Origin: Terriglobia bacterium
Lineage (GTDB): Bacteria; Acidobacteriota; Terriglobia; Terriglobales; Acidobacteriaceae
DNA length: 64,000 bases
Direction: 5' to 3'
Assembly: GCA_021324365.1 (NCBI GenBank)
Contig: JAJPJE010000123.1
Span: 62,001-126,000 of the forward strand
The position numbers and the translations under genes are program-made. Under the pieces are notes generated by a model that was given only the letters and a program-made list of their open reading frames with translations, was not told the origin of the DNA and did no database searches. This document shows, piece by piece, positions 27,220 through 35,366 of this stretch. Within the stretch, counting starts at the first letter, position 1; each line of letters begins with the position of its first letter.

Positions 27220-27669
27220 TCAGCTTTTCGTTGCCTGCTTCTTGAGGGTCTCTTTGATCCTGGTGACATCCGGGCCAGTTCCTGCCCCTTCGTAAAATGA
27301 GAGGTCCTCGTCGATTCCGACGAGCCGCAAACACTGTCCTCCCGGAGCCTGGAAATAGAGGTGCGGATCGGGCAGGTCAAGCTTCCTGACCAGACCAGAG
27401 TCGACAATCTTTCGGCGAGTTTCTTCCACATTGTCGGATTTGATCTCCAGCCAGATAGACCTGGCACTGCGTTGGAACTCGCTCTCATCGGGAACATCGC
27501 CATAGAGAAACGCGATGTAGAAGTTGTCCCCAAGGCGAAGGAAGTCCCTTTCCGGGTCGGCTTTGGTGATCTTGCCGCCAAGGACATCACAATAGAATTT
27601 GCGGATGTTGTCCCGATCTTGCCGCGGAACCAGAACTGACGAATGATTTCCAAAGATTACATTTGCCAT
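27220..27669 (-). CDS. VOC-fold (glyoxalase/bleomycin-resistance) protein
   Basis: A 149-residue single VOC-superfamily domain pair (NHSSVLVPRQDRDNIRKFYC ... KITKADPERDFLRLGDNFYI, then HLYFQAPGGQCLRLVG). Members bind a metal and act as dioxygenases, isomerases or resistance proteins; the substrate is unknown. It is the last gene of the ArsR-SRPBCC-SRPBCC-VOC operon, 30 bases after the second SRPBCC gene. This mix is common in acidobacterial and actinobacterial genomes. Confidence 0.88.
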   Translation of the reverse strand: MANVIFGNHSSVLVPRQDRDNIRKFYCDVLGGKITKADPERDFLRLGDNFYIAFLYGDVPDESEFQRSARSIWLEIKSDNVEETRRKIVDSGLVRKLDLPDPHLYFQAPGGQCLRLVGIDEDLSFYEGAGTGPDVTRIKETLKKQATKS

Positions 27670-27699
27670 GCCTGCTCCTTAGTTTTTTTCCGTGATGCT

Positions 27700-28152
27700 C
27701 TAATGTCCCGGATGGTCTGTGACAGCAACCTCACCCGTTTCGAGCAGCGACTTCAGATTGGAAATGGTTAGCGGCCAAGCGGCAGATACGGCTTTTATAA
27801 ACTCCGACTCAGCGCGCTCGATCGAGTGGGTTATGGTGAGCTTCACCGCACGTTGGAAGGGCTGGAGTTCGATATTGCAGCGAGTTGGCCCCTCCGCCTT
27901 GAATTCGGGCTTCCACTCGTTCTGCCAGCGAATCACGATGCGCCGCGGTGGGTCAATCTCCAGGACTTCACCGACGTCGGCCACGCGACCGTCAGGAAGA
28001 TGCATTTTCCAGGGCGAGCCCTTCTTCCAACCACACTCAAGGTTCGCGCCAAACCAGTACTTGCGTACGACTTTCGGGTCAGTTAGCGCGTCCCATAACT
28101 TCTCCGTCGTAGCGCGGATATAGGTGACGTAGAGATAGGTCGATTCAGACAT
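27700..28152 (-). CDS. SRPBCC (AHSA1-like) protein
   Basis: A 150-residue AHSA1-type START-fold protein (YIRATTEKLWDALTDPKVVR, GRVADVGEVLEIDPPRRIVI, AWPLTISNLKSLLETGE). These bind hydrophobic ligands or act as co-chaperone-like domains; function unknown. The ATG at 28152 has GGGAG a few bases upstream and begins the conserved part; the frame continues 36 bases further. It is third in the ArsR operon. Confidence 0.9.
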   Translation of the reverse strand: MSESTYLYVTYIRATTEKLWDALTDPKVVRKYWFGANLECGWKKGSPWKMHLPDGRVADVGEVLEIDPPRRIVIRWQNEWKPEFKAEGPTRCNIELQPFQRAVKLTITHSIERAESEFIKAVSAAWPLTISNLKSLLETGEVAVTDHPGH

Positions 28153-28228
28153 CGGATTGCTCCCTGCAAATTCACATCGTTGAAACAAGAACGAAGTTCA
28201 GGCCACTAGTGGCGAAGCCAGAGCCAGG

Positions 28229-28693
28229 TCACTTTTCAGCGGAGGCATGGGCTTCATCCCAGCGGTAGTCTTTGCGTGAGCCATTTCCAAATTGCTCACG
28301 GAAAACGTCCATGAAGTAGTTCCAACCGTTCACATGTCCCTTGGCCCGTTCATGGTCCGGCAGATCGGAGTGCACGAGGGTCATGAGCGTTTCCTCTCCC
28401 TGGGGTGTGAAGGTTATGGTGACGGTCGATTCTTCACCGAGGGTGTTCGGCGATACCCAGGTATGTTGAATGCGCCCCGGGCGCTCAATATCCGTGAACC
28501 GGCCGTAATGGGATGCTCCTTTGAGCGCCCAGTAAAAGAGCCCGTCTACTTTCGCATTCAAGACGAACTTTTCGGCGGCATTCCACGGATTACCGGGAAT
28601 TGCTGGATTCAGCCACGCATCGAAGACTTCGCTCGGCGGTGCGGGGATTGTTCGCTCAATCTTGAATTGAAGAGTGTTCCTGGAGTTCTGCAT
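28229..28693 (-). CDS. SRPBCC (AHSA1-like) protein
   Basis: A 154-residue START-fold protein (FKIERTIPAPPSEVFDAWLN, KVDGLFYWALKGASHYGRFT, GWNYFMDVFREQFGN). Its ATG overlaps the arsR-like stop (TGATG), giving direct translational coupling. ArsR-AHSA1 gene pairs are very common; the AHSA1 protein is thought to handle whatever the repressor senses, but the ligand is unknown. Confidence 0.9.
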   Translation of the reverse strand: MQNSRNTLQFKIERTIPAPPSEVFDAWLNPAIPGNPWNAAEKFVLNAKVDGLFYWALKGASHYGRFTDIERPGRIQHTWVSPNTLGEESTVTITFTPQGEETLMTLVHSDLPDHERAKGHVNGWNYFMDVFREQFGNGSRKDYRWDEAHASAEK

Positions 28694-29031
28694 CACCTCT
28701 TCTCCTTCCTCTTTTTGTCGGTGAAGTACTGCTCAAACTGATCGAGTTGTTTGTTCCAGAATCGCTCGTAATGGTGGACCCACCCTACAACCTGTCGAAG
28801 CGGCTCTGCTCGAAAGGAGATGTAAACTTCGCGGCCTTGTTTGCGGCGCTCGATAAGACCGGCCCTTTCGAGCAGCTTCAGGTGCTTGGTGACTGCGTTC
28901 AGGGCCGTGTCGAACGGCTTTGCGACATCGGAAAATCGAGCAGGCCCGCTTGCCAGTTGTCCGATAATGGCCCGCCGAGTCGGGTGAGAAATTGCTGTCA
29001 GAACATTAGTCAGCTGGTCCACGAGAAACAT
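28693..29031 (-). CDS. ArsR-family transcriptional repressor
   Basis: A 112-residue winged-helix repressor (VLTAISHPTRRAIIGQLASG, FSDVAKPFDTALNAVTKHLK, LLERAGLIERRKQGREVYIS). It lacks the ELCVCDL cysteine metal site of classical ArsR, so it probably senses something other than arsenite. The ATG at 29031 abuts a perfect inverted repeat; a TTG 27 bases upstream is in frame but would translate the operator. It heads the four-gene operon down to the VOC gene and probably represses it. Confidence 0.9.
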   Translation of the reverse strand: MFLVDQLTNVLTAISHPTRRAIIGQLASGPARFSDVAKPFDTALNAVTKHLKLLERAGLIERRKQGREVYISFRAEPLRQVVGWVHHYERFWNKQLDQFEQYFTDKKRKEKR

Positions 29032-29047
29032 TACACCATAAGGTGTA
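29032..29047. promoter_or_regulatory. Inverted-repeat operator at the ArsR-type gene start
   Basis: Perfect palindrome TACACC-ATAA-GGTGTA directly next to the proposed ATG. Autoregulatory ArsR-family proteins typically bind such short dyads over their own promoter or start region. Its position implies that bound repressor would block transcription or initiation of the whole operon. Confidence 0.65.
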
Positions 29048-29175
29048 TTGTTTTGCAAGCGGCTATTGATACGTGCTTTGTTGGGTAGGCGGCTGACTAG
29101 GCCCGCAATCCCGGTCGGAGTTGTTTGGGTAGGTGCAAGTCAGAAAATATAAGATGAAAGGCAGATCAACAGAGA

Positions 29176-29228
29176 ACCTGTTCCCCACCTGCGACCGGAA
29201 ACGCGGCCGAAGGTGGGAACGCACAGGT
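29176..29228. other. Long hairpin in the gap before the YgaP-like gene
   Basis: Nested stems ACCTGT (29176-29181)/ACAGGT (29223-29228) and CCCACCT (29184-29190)/AGGTGGG (29211-29217). No T-run follows, so it is not a standard terminator, although it lies just past the small membrane protein gene and could protect that transcript's 3' end. A second, weaker GTGAG/CTCAC pair follows. Confidence 0.5.
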
Positions 29229-29263
29229 CAGGGTGTGAGCCTGGGAATGGTTCTCACGCCTAC

Positions 29264-29437
29264 TCAGATGTGCAGTAATCGTTTTGCAGGCGAAATGCCA
29301 TAGATGGCGGCGAGAATTGTCTCTGCCGCAACTGCCGTGAGAACGCCCTTCCATTTGTAGCTTAGCGGAGCAAAGATTGCCGCCGCCGCTGCTGCCGATC
29401 CAATTCCGTATCGTATCTTCTGCTCAGTTTCGCTCAT
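29264..29437 (-). CDS. Small YgaP-like (DUF2892) membrane protein
   Basis: A 57-residue protein, MSETEQKIRYGIGSAAAAAA, then a second hydrophobic stretch GVLTAVAAETILAAIYGIS and the end PAKRLLHI. Two membrane helices and the KIRYG start match the DUF2892 / YgaP transmembrane module, whose function is unknown. AAGGAG lies six bases before the ATG at 29437 and decides the start; an ATG at 29455 is in frame but less likely. It is divergent from the FNR-like gene. Confidence 0.75.
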   Translation of the reverse strand: MSETEQKIRYGIGSAAAAAAIFAPLSYKWKGVLTAVAAETILAAIYGISPAKRLLHI

Positions 29438-29628
29438 CGATAGCTCCTTTTTCATAGGGGACTCCAAGTTGTTTTCTGGTTGAATTTCTCGAGTTGCAGA
29501 CTTTCCGGGTTGAGTTGCATTCAGACGAGGCATTCGGAACCTCCATAAGATTGCCGGCGATGACGTTAGGATGTCCTGTTTGCGACTCATTCGCGAGTCT
29601 CGGAACCGTTACAATTTGGCTCGTTTTC

Positions 29629-29634
29629 TATAAT
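29629..29634 (+). promoter_or_regulatory. -10 box upstream of the FNR-like gene
   Basis: A perfect TATAAT. Transcription from it would begin near 29641, after the in-frame ATG at 29637, which is why the later ATG at 29685 is preferred for the gene. No strong -35 is seen. Confidence 0.5.
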
Positions 29635-29684
29635 GGATGCACCGGATTGGGGTAGCACAAGGGAAAGGACTCGAAAACCACGGA

Positions 29685-30401
29685 ATGTCCCCACACTCGT
29701 TGTTGACGGCGCGACTGCTTGAATCCGTGCCGCTCTCGTCGCAAACCAAGCACCTTCTCTTTGAAGTGCAGGAGGCGCCCTTCGATTTTGTTGCCGGACA
29801 ATTCGTTTCCATGAAGGCGCTGAAAGAAGGACGGGAGATCACGCGCGCGTACTCGATTGCGTCAGCTCCGCGCGATCAACGTACTTTTGATATCTGTTTG
29901 AACCGTGTACCCAACGGTTTCTTTTCCAACTATCTGTGTGATTTGGAAGAAGGCGCCGAAGTTCAGTTTCACGGCCCACATGGACTTTTCGTGCTAAGGA
30001 ATCCAGTGCGCGATTCGGTGTTCATTGCTACCGGTACGGGCATCGCCCCGATGCGCAGCATGCTGGACTGGCTGTTTGCGGAGCCAACTCGTCATGAAGG
30101 GCGCCAGTTCTGGTTAGTGTTTGGAACACGCTACTCAGAAGACCTTTACTACAACGAACAGTTTCTGGAAATGGAGCGCAAGCACCCGAACTTTCACTAT
30201 CTCGCGACTCTCAGCCGAGATAATCCTGGATGGACGGGAGCGCGCGGCTATGTTCAGGAGCACGTGGCAAAGATCGTGGGCGAGCGCCAGGACATGGATG
30301 CGTACATCTGCGGGTTGCGCGACATGGTGCAGGCGAATCGCGACATGCTGAAAGGCGCGGGGTGGGACCGAAAGTCAATTCTGTTTGAGCGGTTCGACTA
30401 A
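29685..30401 (+). CDS. Ferredoxin-NADP reductase-like flavoprotein
   Basis: About 238 residues with the FNR fold. FAD-binding RAYSIASAP lies at about 53-61, phosphate-binding FHGPHGLFVL at about 95-104, NAD(P)-binding FIATGTGIAPMRSM at about 113-126, and a C-terminal AYICG with a final aromatic FERFD. It moves electrons between NAD(P)H and a small acceptor such as ferredoxin. The ATG at 29685 follows from the -10 box position. It converges with a GNAT gene and overlaps it by four bases. Confidence 0.88.
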   Translation: MSPHSLLTARLLESVPLSSQTKHLLFEVQEAPFDFVAGQFVSMKALKEGREITRAYSIASAPRDQRTFDICLNRVPNGFFSNYLCDLEEGAEVQFHGPHGLFVLRNPVRDSVFIATGTGIAPMRSMLDWLFAEPTRHEGRQFWLVFGTRYSEDLYYNEQFLEMERKHPNFHYLATLSRDNPGWTGARGYVQEHVAKIVGERQDMDAYICGLRDMVQANRDMLKGAGWDRKSILFERFD

Positions 30402-31036
30402 GCTGGTTGCGTGTGTCGTCGCAGCATTTCTATGAGACGTTCCTTCGCGGCGGGCCATTCGGCAACAACGATCGAATAACGCGCCGAGTCGCGTGGAATG
30501 AAATCGGCGGCCATGCGGTGCGCGCGGAGAATTCCTTCCATTTTTCCCCCAATTCGTTCGATTGCGGCGCGCGATCTGGAATTTCGCACGTCCGTGTGCA
30601 GGCAGACGCGGTGCACTTTCCATGTCTCAAACGCGTAGGTAAGCATGAGCAGCTTGGCTTCCGTGTTTGCAGGAGTGCGAATTGCCGAAGGCGTGAGCCA
30701 AGTATAGCCAATTTCGCATACATCGGGAGTCGAGCGTCCATATTGCGGGTGGCCTTCGGGCCAGGCCCAGCGTTCGAGATCGAAGAACCGGGTCGAGCCG
30801 ACGACCGTATCGTCGGCAATGCGAACAGTGGCGAAGGGAAGAGCTTTGCCCTCGCGCTTCCACAGCAGCGCGGTTTCAACATACTTCGCAGTCTGCTCCT
30901 TGCCCTGCGGCACAGGGCTCCACTGGTAGAGAGAAGGATGCGCCACCGAGGCGGCAACCAGTCCTTCAATGTGGCGCTCAGACAGAGTTTCGAGACGGAT
31001 GTGTTGACCCAGTAAAACCAGATCCCCGGCACTCAT
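30398..31036 (-). CDS. GNAT acetyltransferase, RimJ/RimL type
   Basis: A 212-residue N-acetyltransferase (VLLGQHIRLETLSERHIEGL ... EIGYTWLTPSAIRTPANTEA ... HTDVRNSRSRAAIERIGGKM). The pattern with the NSRSRAAIERIG CoA-binding helix is typical of ribosomal-protein-acetyltransferase-like GNATs, which also include detoxifying enzymes. The substrate cannot be inferred. Standalone, with its 3' end overlapping the FNR-like gene. Confidence 0.88.
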   Translation of the reverse strand: MSAGDLVLLGQHIRLETLSERHIEGLVAASVAHPSLYQWSPVPQGKEQTAKYVETALLWKREGKALPFATVRIADDTVVGSTRFFDLERWAWPEGHPQYGRSTPDVCEIGYTWLTPSAIRTPANTEAKLLMLTYAFETWKVHRVCLHTDVRNSRSRAAIERIGGKMEGILRAHRMAADFIPRDSARYSIVVAEWPAAKERLIEMLRRHTQPA

Positions 31037-31239
31037 AAGAACACTATGGGTGATGATTGCCTTGCGGGCAATACGGAATATTCGATCAGGACGATCACTC
31101 GCGTGAGCACGCGGCAGTACAGTGCAACATCCTTAAATAAACATAAAAGAAAAGTTGATGCTGTATTTGAGGGTTAAAATTCCGTTCTTATCATCTGAGG
31201 ATGGCCTGGTCATGCGGCTAGGTGTCAGTCTCTAGACTT
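31037..31239. other. Divergent gap without a supported gene
   Basis: This is the upstream region of both the GNAT gene and the decarboxylase unit. It is A/T-rich around 31130-31190, which fits promoter DNA, but I cannot define boxes with confidence. Confidence 0.4.
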
Positions 31240-31404
31240 ATGTCGACAAGCAGCACGCCACGCCTGAAGTTTTGGGGCACAGAAACTGTGACCTCCAGCT
31301 TTGGTGGTTCCTTCTCGACTATTCCTCTCGCGCGCGGCGAGGCAGAGAGTTCAAGCGTTGAGCTGTATGAGACTGGTGACCCGGAATGCATCGACTGGAT
31401 GTGA
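31240..31404 (+). CDS. Possible small leader ORF overlapping the decarboxylase start
   Basis: A 54-codon frame beginning MSTSSTPRLKF and ending in ETGDPECIDWM. Its last 19 bases overlap the decarboxylase start in another frame. It has no recognised family and no signal peptide. Codon third positions are moderately G/C-rich. It may be a coupled leader peptide or chance; an overlapping minus-strand frame is equally open. Confidence 0.25.
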   Translation: MSTSSTPRLKFWGTETVTSSFGGSFSTIPLARGEAESSSVELYETGDPECIDWM

Positions 31405-32804
31405 GTGACGAGGAATTTCGCGCGTTGTCGAACCAAGTGTCTGAATTCGCGGCGCGTTATCTGCAACAACTGCCGTCAATGCAGACGTTCCCAGCCGAAG
31501 TCTCAGGCGGCGAGGTTGAGCGCTTGTTTGACGCCGAGCTCCCGGTGGAAGGAATCGGCGGAAAGGCATTTCAATCGCTCAACGATATAGCCCGGACATC
31601 GCGGCCCAACTCGCCGAGATTCTACGGTTACGTGTTTGGCTCCGGGCTGCCGATTGGCGCCCTTGGTGATTTTGCGGCGAGCATAGTGAACCCAAATGTA
31701 ACAGCATGGCGATCGTCACCCTCGGCGGTAACGATTGAGAGGACCGTCGTCCGCTGGCTTGCGGAAGCGGTCGGTTGCAGGGGTTTCTCGGGAAGCCTCA
31801 CCGGTGGAGGGTCGTCGGCAAATCTGATGGCGCTTTGTATGGCCCGAGAAGAGAAATCGCCAGCGAATGAATTGGGTAGCCAAGGGGGAATCGTTTATTG
31901 CTCCCCGGAAGCACACATGTCCATTGCCAAGGCCGTGCGACTGCTTGGCTTGGGCCAGGTGGCGGTGCACACCATCCCGACGGATGCCAGGTTTCGTATG
32001 CGGACGGATCTTCTTCGTCAAACAATCCTGAAAGACCTGCGGGAAGGCCATAAACCCATTGCGGTGGTCGCAACCGCTGGGACAGTTGCGACCGGCAGCA
32101 TCGATCCGATCCAGGAGATCGCGAGCATCTGCCGGCAGCATTCACTCTGGCTCCATGTTGACGGAGCGTATGGAGCCCTCGCGGCGATTGCAATCCCACA
32201 GAAGTTTACTGGACTCGAACTCGCAGACTCTGTTTCTCTTGATCCGCATAAATGGCTCTATCAGCCGGCGGGGTGCGGTTGCATGTTGTACCGTGATCCA
32301 GCAGCAGCACAACGCGCATTTGCGTATTCCGAAGACTATGTGCGTACGCTTTCTACAGATCCGATCGAGGGATTCGCATTCTTTGAAGAATCAATTGAAC
32401 TCTCCCGGCCTTTTCGTGCCCTCAAGGTCTGGCTCTCGCTGCGGTACTTCGGGCTTCGCGCTTTTCGGGAGTCAATCGCGGAAGATTTGCGCCTGGCACA
32501 ATTGCTCGCAGCAGAAATCGAGTCGCAGGCAGAATTAGAACTGCTTGCGCCGGTGGAGTTGAGCGCTGTTTGTTTCCGTTGTAATGATGAGGGCCGTGAT
32601 GCTGACGAACTGAACCGTGCGGTTCTCAAGCGTGTCATTCAGCGCGGCAAGGTATACATCTCGAACGCAACCATCCGCGGAGTGTTCGCTTTACGCGCGT
32701 GCCTGGTGAACCACCGAAGCACAGAGCAGGATGTCAGGGCGATCACCTCGGAAGTCCTTGAGGCTCTGCGCGACGTGCGGCGGGACGACGCCGCGTCTAA
32801 ATAA
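31386..32804 (+). CDS. PLP-dependent group II amino-acid decarboxylase-like protein
   Basis: A 472-residue fold-type I PLP enzyme. It has GSLTGGGSSANLMALCMARE (phosphate binding), SPEAHMSIAKA (ring-stacking His), ATAGTVATGSIDP, HVDGAYGA (Asp for pyridine N) and Lys289 in SLDPHKWLYQP as Schiff-base lysine. Relatives decarboxylate aromatic amino acids, glutamate or diaminobutyrate, or act as aldehyde synthases; the substrate cannot be told. It converges with a LuxR-type regulator, overlapping it by eight bases. Confidence 0.9.
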   Translation: MHRLDVSDEEFRALSNQVSEFAARYLQQLPSMQTFPAEVSGGEVERLFDAELPVEGIGGKAFQSLNDIARTSRPNSPRFYGYVFGSGLPIGALGDFAASIVNPNVTAWRSSPSAVTIERTVVRWLAEAVGCRGFSGSLTGGGSSANLMALCMAREEKSPANELGSQGGIVYCSPEAHMSIAKAVRLLGLGQVAVHTIPTDARFRMRTDLLRQTILKDLREGHKPIAVVATAGTVATGSIDPIQEIASICRQHSLWLHVDGAYGALAAIAIPQKFTGLELADSVSLDPHKWLYQPAGCGCMLYRDPAAAQRAFAYSEDYVRTLSTDPIEGFAFFEESIELSRPFRALKVWLSLRYFGLRAFRESIAEDLRLAQLLAAEIESQAELELLAPVELSAVCFRCNDEGRDADELNRAVLKRVIQRGKVYISNATIRGVFALRACLVNHRSTEQDVRAITSEVLEALRDVRRDDAASK

Positions 32805-33438
32805 CGATCAATCCCTGCCGAACTCCTCGCGAGACGGCTTCAGTGCGGGTAGTGGCGCCGAGCTTCGCGAGAATCGAGCTGACGTGAAACTTCGCGGTGT
32901 GCTCTGAGATGTTGAGGCGTGAAGCAATCTCCTTGTTGCTGGCGCCTTCGGCGAGCATAGCGAGTACTTCGGATTCGCGTACCGTGAGGGCCTCGTGCAG
33001 CCACGGCTCCGATTCGTCGTTGTCCGCGTTGGACGGGAGCAGCAGTTCCATTTGCTCGGGAGCAAACGCGGTGAGTCCGGCCGCGACAGCTTGGATCGCG
33101 GCCAGGATTTCGTGCTGTGCGGCTTCGTGGCTTAGCACAGCTCGGACGCCGGCCTGAAGCAGGCGGCGCAGATCAGCCCGGCTGAGATCGTCGGTGATGA
33201 GAACAATTGGCGAACCTGCCGCCCTGGTAATCACGCGCGCCGCTGATTCGAGATCCGATTCAACGAGAATGACATCAGCCGTTTTCTGACTCGGCACTTC
33301 GCGCGAGTGGGTTATTCCCCTACCATTGAGGTATGTGGAAGGGACGAGTTGGAAACGCGAGTCCTCGCGCACCAGGGCTTCCAGTCCGGCACGGACCATG
33401 GCGGAGGCGGCGATGACGAGGACTCGGGTTGGGTTCAT
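32797..33438 (-). CDS. LuxR/NarL-family regulator with degenerate receiver
   Basis: About 213 residues: an N-terminal receiver-like domain (1-120) and a C-terminal LuxR helix-turn-helix (LTVRESEVLAMLAEGASNKE, about 150-169). The receiver lacks the usual residues: the acidic pair near position 10 is Ala-Ala (VIAASAMVRAG), the phosphoacceptor position is Glu (ILVESDL), and the conserved Lys is replaced (VLSHEA). It is therefore probably not switched by ordinary phosphorylation. The ATG at 33438 gives MNPTRVLVIA; upstream codons look non-coding. It precedes, on the same strand, nothing but the convergent decarboxylase. Confidence 0.85.
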   Translation of the reverse strand: MNPTRVLVIAASAMVRAGLEALVREDSRFQLVPSTYLNGRGITHSREVPSQKTADVILVESDLESAARVITRAAGSPIVLITDDLSRADLRRLLQAGVRAVLSHEAAQHEILAAIQAVAAGLTAFAPEQMELLLPSNADNDESEPWLHEALTVRESEVLAMLAEGASNKEIASRLNISEHTAKFHVSSILAKLGATTRTEAVSRGVRQGLIVI

Positions 33439-33620
33439 GTCTGTTCGAGGGCTAAAACCCCAAGGTCGTTTCTCCGGGAACGCGGGCCTAAAAGCACGCT
33501 CTTCCACGGCAGCGCGATATCGTCAGTTTGCGACGTCCGATCCCACCCTAGCCAAAAGACGGCTAGGATGGGGCACCCGCAAGCCAGGGCGGACGGGAAT
33601 GCCCGCGCCGCACAAGTTCA
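33439..33620. repeat. Intergenic imperfect palindromes
   Basis: The gap holds an imperfect dyad around 33541-33577, with CTAGCC (following CCCAC) and GGCTAG (preceding GATGGGG) about an AAAAGAC loop. It also holds G/C-rich text with GGGCTAAAACCCC and GGCCTAAAAGC. Such blocks are typical of dispersed intergenic repeats in acidobacterial genomes, to my memory. The dyad may also act as a terminator-like end for the protease operon. Confidence 0.45.
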
Positions 33621-34214
33621 TCAATCTGCGGCGGCGGCGCGAGCATGGCCGCTTACAGAAAGTGCGACGAAGCGTTCGATCGCGCGGGCTGAAACCGCGA
33701 GTGTCTGGCCATCGACGACCATGGTGTTGATGCCGAGAAGATGTCCGCGCACATCGCATAGCGGACCACCGGAATTGCCCGGCGCAACCCGAATATCGGC
33801 GATGAGCCAGTTCGCGTCACGTGGAGCGGCGTGCACGATACCAGCCGTGACCGCGTCCGAACCCATCGGAAACCCAAGCGCCACCACGAGATCTCCGGCT
33901 CGAATTGCATTCACATCAGCCACCGCGATCGCCTGAAGCACCCACCCATGCATCTTCAAGAGCGCTAGATCGCGTCGCGGGTCTCGCGCAACCAACTCTG
34001 CTTCAAATTGGCCGCGACCAGCAAGTTCTACGCGCAACCGTTCACTGGTGGCGACATGAGCGTTCGTCACGATGAGACCATCGGCAGATAGAATCACCCC
34101 CGATCCACTGCCCGGGACTGTGCCTCCAATCCGCACCACGCTTGGCCACAAACGCTCCGCAAGCAACGAAACGTCTTTTCCGACAGAGATGCCATCAAGC
34201 GAAATACGATTCAT
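33621..34214 (-). CDS. Trypsin-like (S1C) serine protease
   Basis: A 197-residue protease-only protein with no PDZ domain and no signal peptide. The triad is His in VTNAHVA (about 53), Asp in RRDLALLK (about 82) and Ser in APGNSGGPL (about 146). It resembles a HtrA catalytic domain of cytoplasmic type. Without a PDZ domain it may depend on its partner 9 bases upstream for substrate recognition or membrane targeting; this is inference. It is the second gene of a two-protease operon. Confidence 0.88.
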   Translation of the reverse strand: MNRISLDGISVGKDVSLLAERLWPSVVRIGGTVPGSGSGVILSADGLIVTNAHVATSERLRVELAGRGQFEAELVARDPRRDLALLKMHGWVLQAIAVADVNAIRAGDLVVALGFPMGSDAVTAGIVHAAPRDANWLIADIRVAPGNSGGPLCDVRGHLLGINTMVVDGQTLAVSARAIERFVALSVSGHARAAAAD

Positions 34215-34223
34215 GGCGCCTCC

Positions 34224-35138
34224 TTACTTCCCGCGCTCGGCGACAATGACTGTCGCGTCGAACGGCTTGCCGCCTCGGATGACATTCAGTTTTAACTGCT
34301 TGCCAACGCTTTCGGAGTCTAGGACTGCCTGGAGTTCGCGTGGATCGGTAACCGATGAACCGTTGACCTGCAGAACGATGTCGCCAACCAGCAAGCCTGC
34401 CTTTTCAGCCGGGGCTTCCGGAGACACCATGATCAGCATGAGGCCGGTTTCCTGCTTCACACTTGCCGAACGACGCAGCGATTCCGTGATCTCCACTGGT
34501 TGCACGCCAACCCCTATGTACCCTCGGGCAATGTGGCCTTTCTCGAGAAGTTGCGCAACGACACGGTCGATGGTTGTATTGGGGATTGTCAGTACGGTGC
34601 GGTGCGGACCCGAGGTATTAATTCCAATCACGCGACCCCGGCCATCGACAAGTGCCCCGCCGGAGAATCCCCGGTAGGGATCCAGGTCGAGACGGAGGCC
34701 GACATCGATGCGGCCACCGCTCCAAGTGCGAAAGCCTTCGCCGATGGAACTGAGGATGCCGTAGCTCGCTCTAACCCCAGATTTGGGTCGACGTCCAATG
34801 GCAAGAACGACGTGGCCGACTTTTAGTTCCTCCAATGAGGCGAATTGAGTCTTGCTCACGGCCGAGGCTGAGAACTTCAGGGCTGCGATATCGGTGCCGG
34901 GATCACGGCCAGCGACGTTTGCGGTCGTGGACTCACCCGAGGGAAGCACAAGCGTGACTTCGTCCCGCCCGCGCAGCGTATGCGCAGCGGTTACCGCGAC
35001 GCCGTCATGCCAGATGGTCCCGCAGACACCGGATTGGCCGCCTTCAACAATTGCGACTACGCTCTTGCCGGCTTGTTCCACGGCATCCGCGATGCTGTTC
35101 GAGAACTCGATCAGTGTGCTGCTTGACGTACTGCCCAC
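34224..35138 (-). CDS. HtrA-like serine protease with PDZ domain
   Basis: A 304-residue S1C protease: His in VTAAHTLRG, Asp in GTDIAALK, Ser in YRGFSGGALVD, then one PDZ domain at about 205-300 (GYIGVGVQPVEITESL ... GLLVGDIVLQVNGSSVTDP). No signal peptide or membrane helix is obvious, unlike DegP/DegS, so it is probably cytoplasmic. It lies directly upstream of the PDZ-less protease and is divergent from dnaK across a 344-base gap, suggesting a shared stress-protection role. Confidence 0.9.
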   Translation of the reverse strand: MGSTSSSTLIEFSNSIADAVEQAGKSVVAIVEGGQSGVCGTIWHDGVAVTAAHTLRGRDEVTLVLPSGESTTANVAGRDPGTDIAALKFSASAVSKTQFASLEELKVGHVVLAIGRRPKSGVRASYGILSSIGEGFRTWSGGRIDVGLRLDLDPYRGFSGGALVDGRGRVIGINTSGPHRTVLTIPNTTIDRVVAQLLEKGHIARGYIGVGVQPVEITESLRRSASVKQETGLMLIMVSPEAPAEKAGLLVGDIVLQVNGSSVTDPRELQAVLDSESVGKQLKLNVIRGGKPFDATVIVAERGK

Positions 35139-35366
35139 AAGAACCTCCTACCCGTTTTCAGGCTGGACCAGTTTCGGATGCGAGGTTCGGGTTGCACATC
35201 GGCCAGATGGGTAGTAGGGAACTGGGCGGAAGGGGAGGTTAGGTCTAATCCGAATTTTTCAAATCCCGAAAAAACTGGCACCTCGCACTCGGGCGAGGGC
35301 ACCCGCGCCATACCCTCGCTGCTCTGAATTCTCTGCAACGCATACGCCCATAAGGGCATCTATAAC
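35139..35366. other. Gap between the HtrA-like gene and the dnaK promoter
   Basis: No gene. It should contain the protease operon's promoter on the minus strand. A stem GCGAGGG (35293-35299)/CCCTCGC (35313-35319) is present without a T-run; its role is unclear. Confidence 0.45.
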
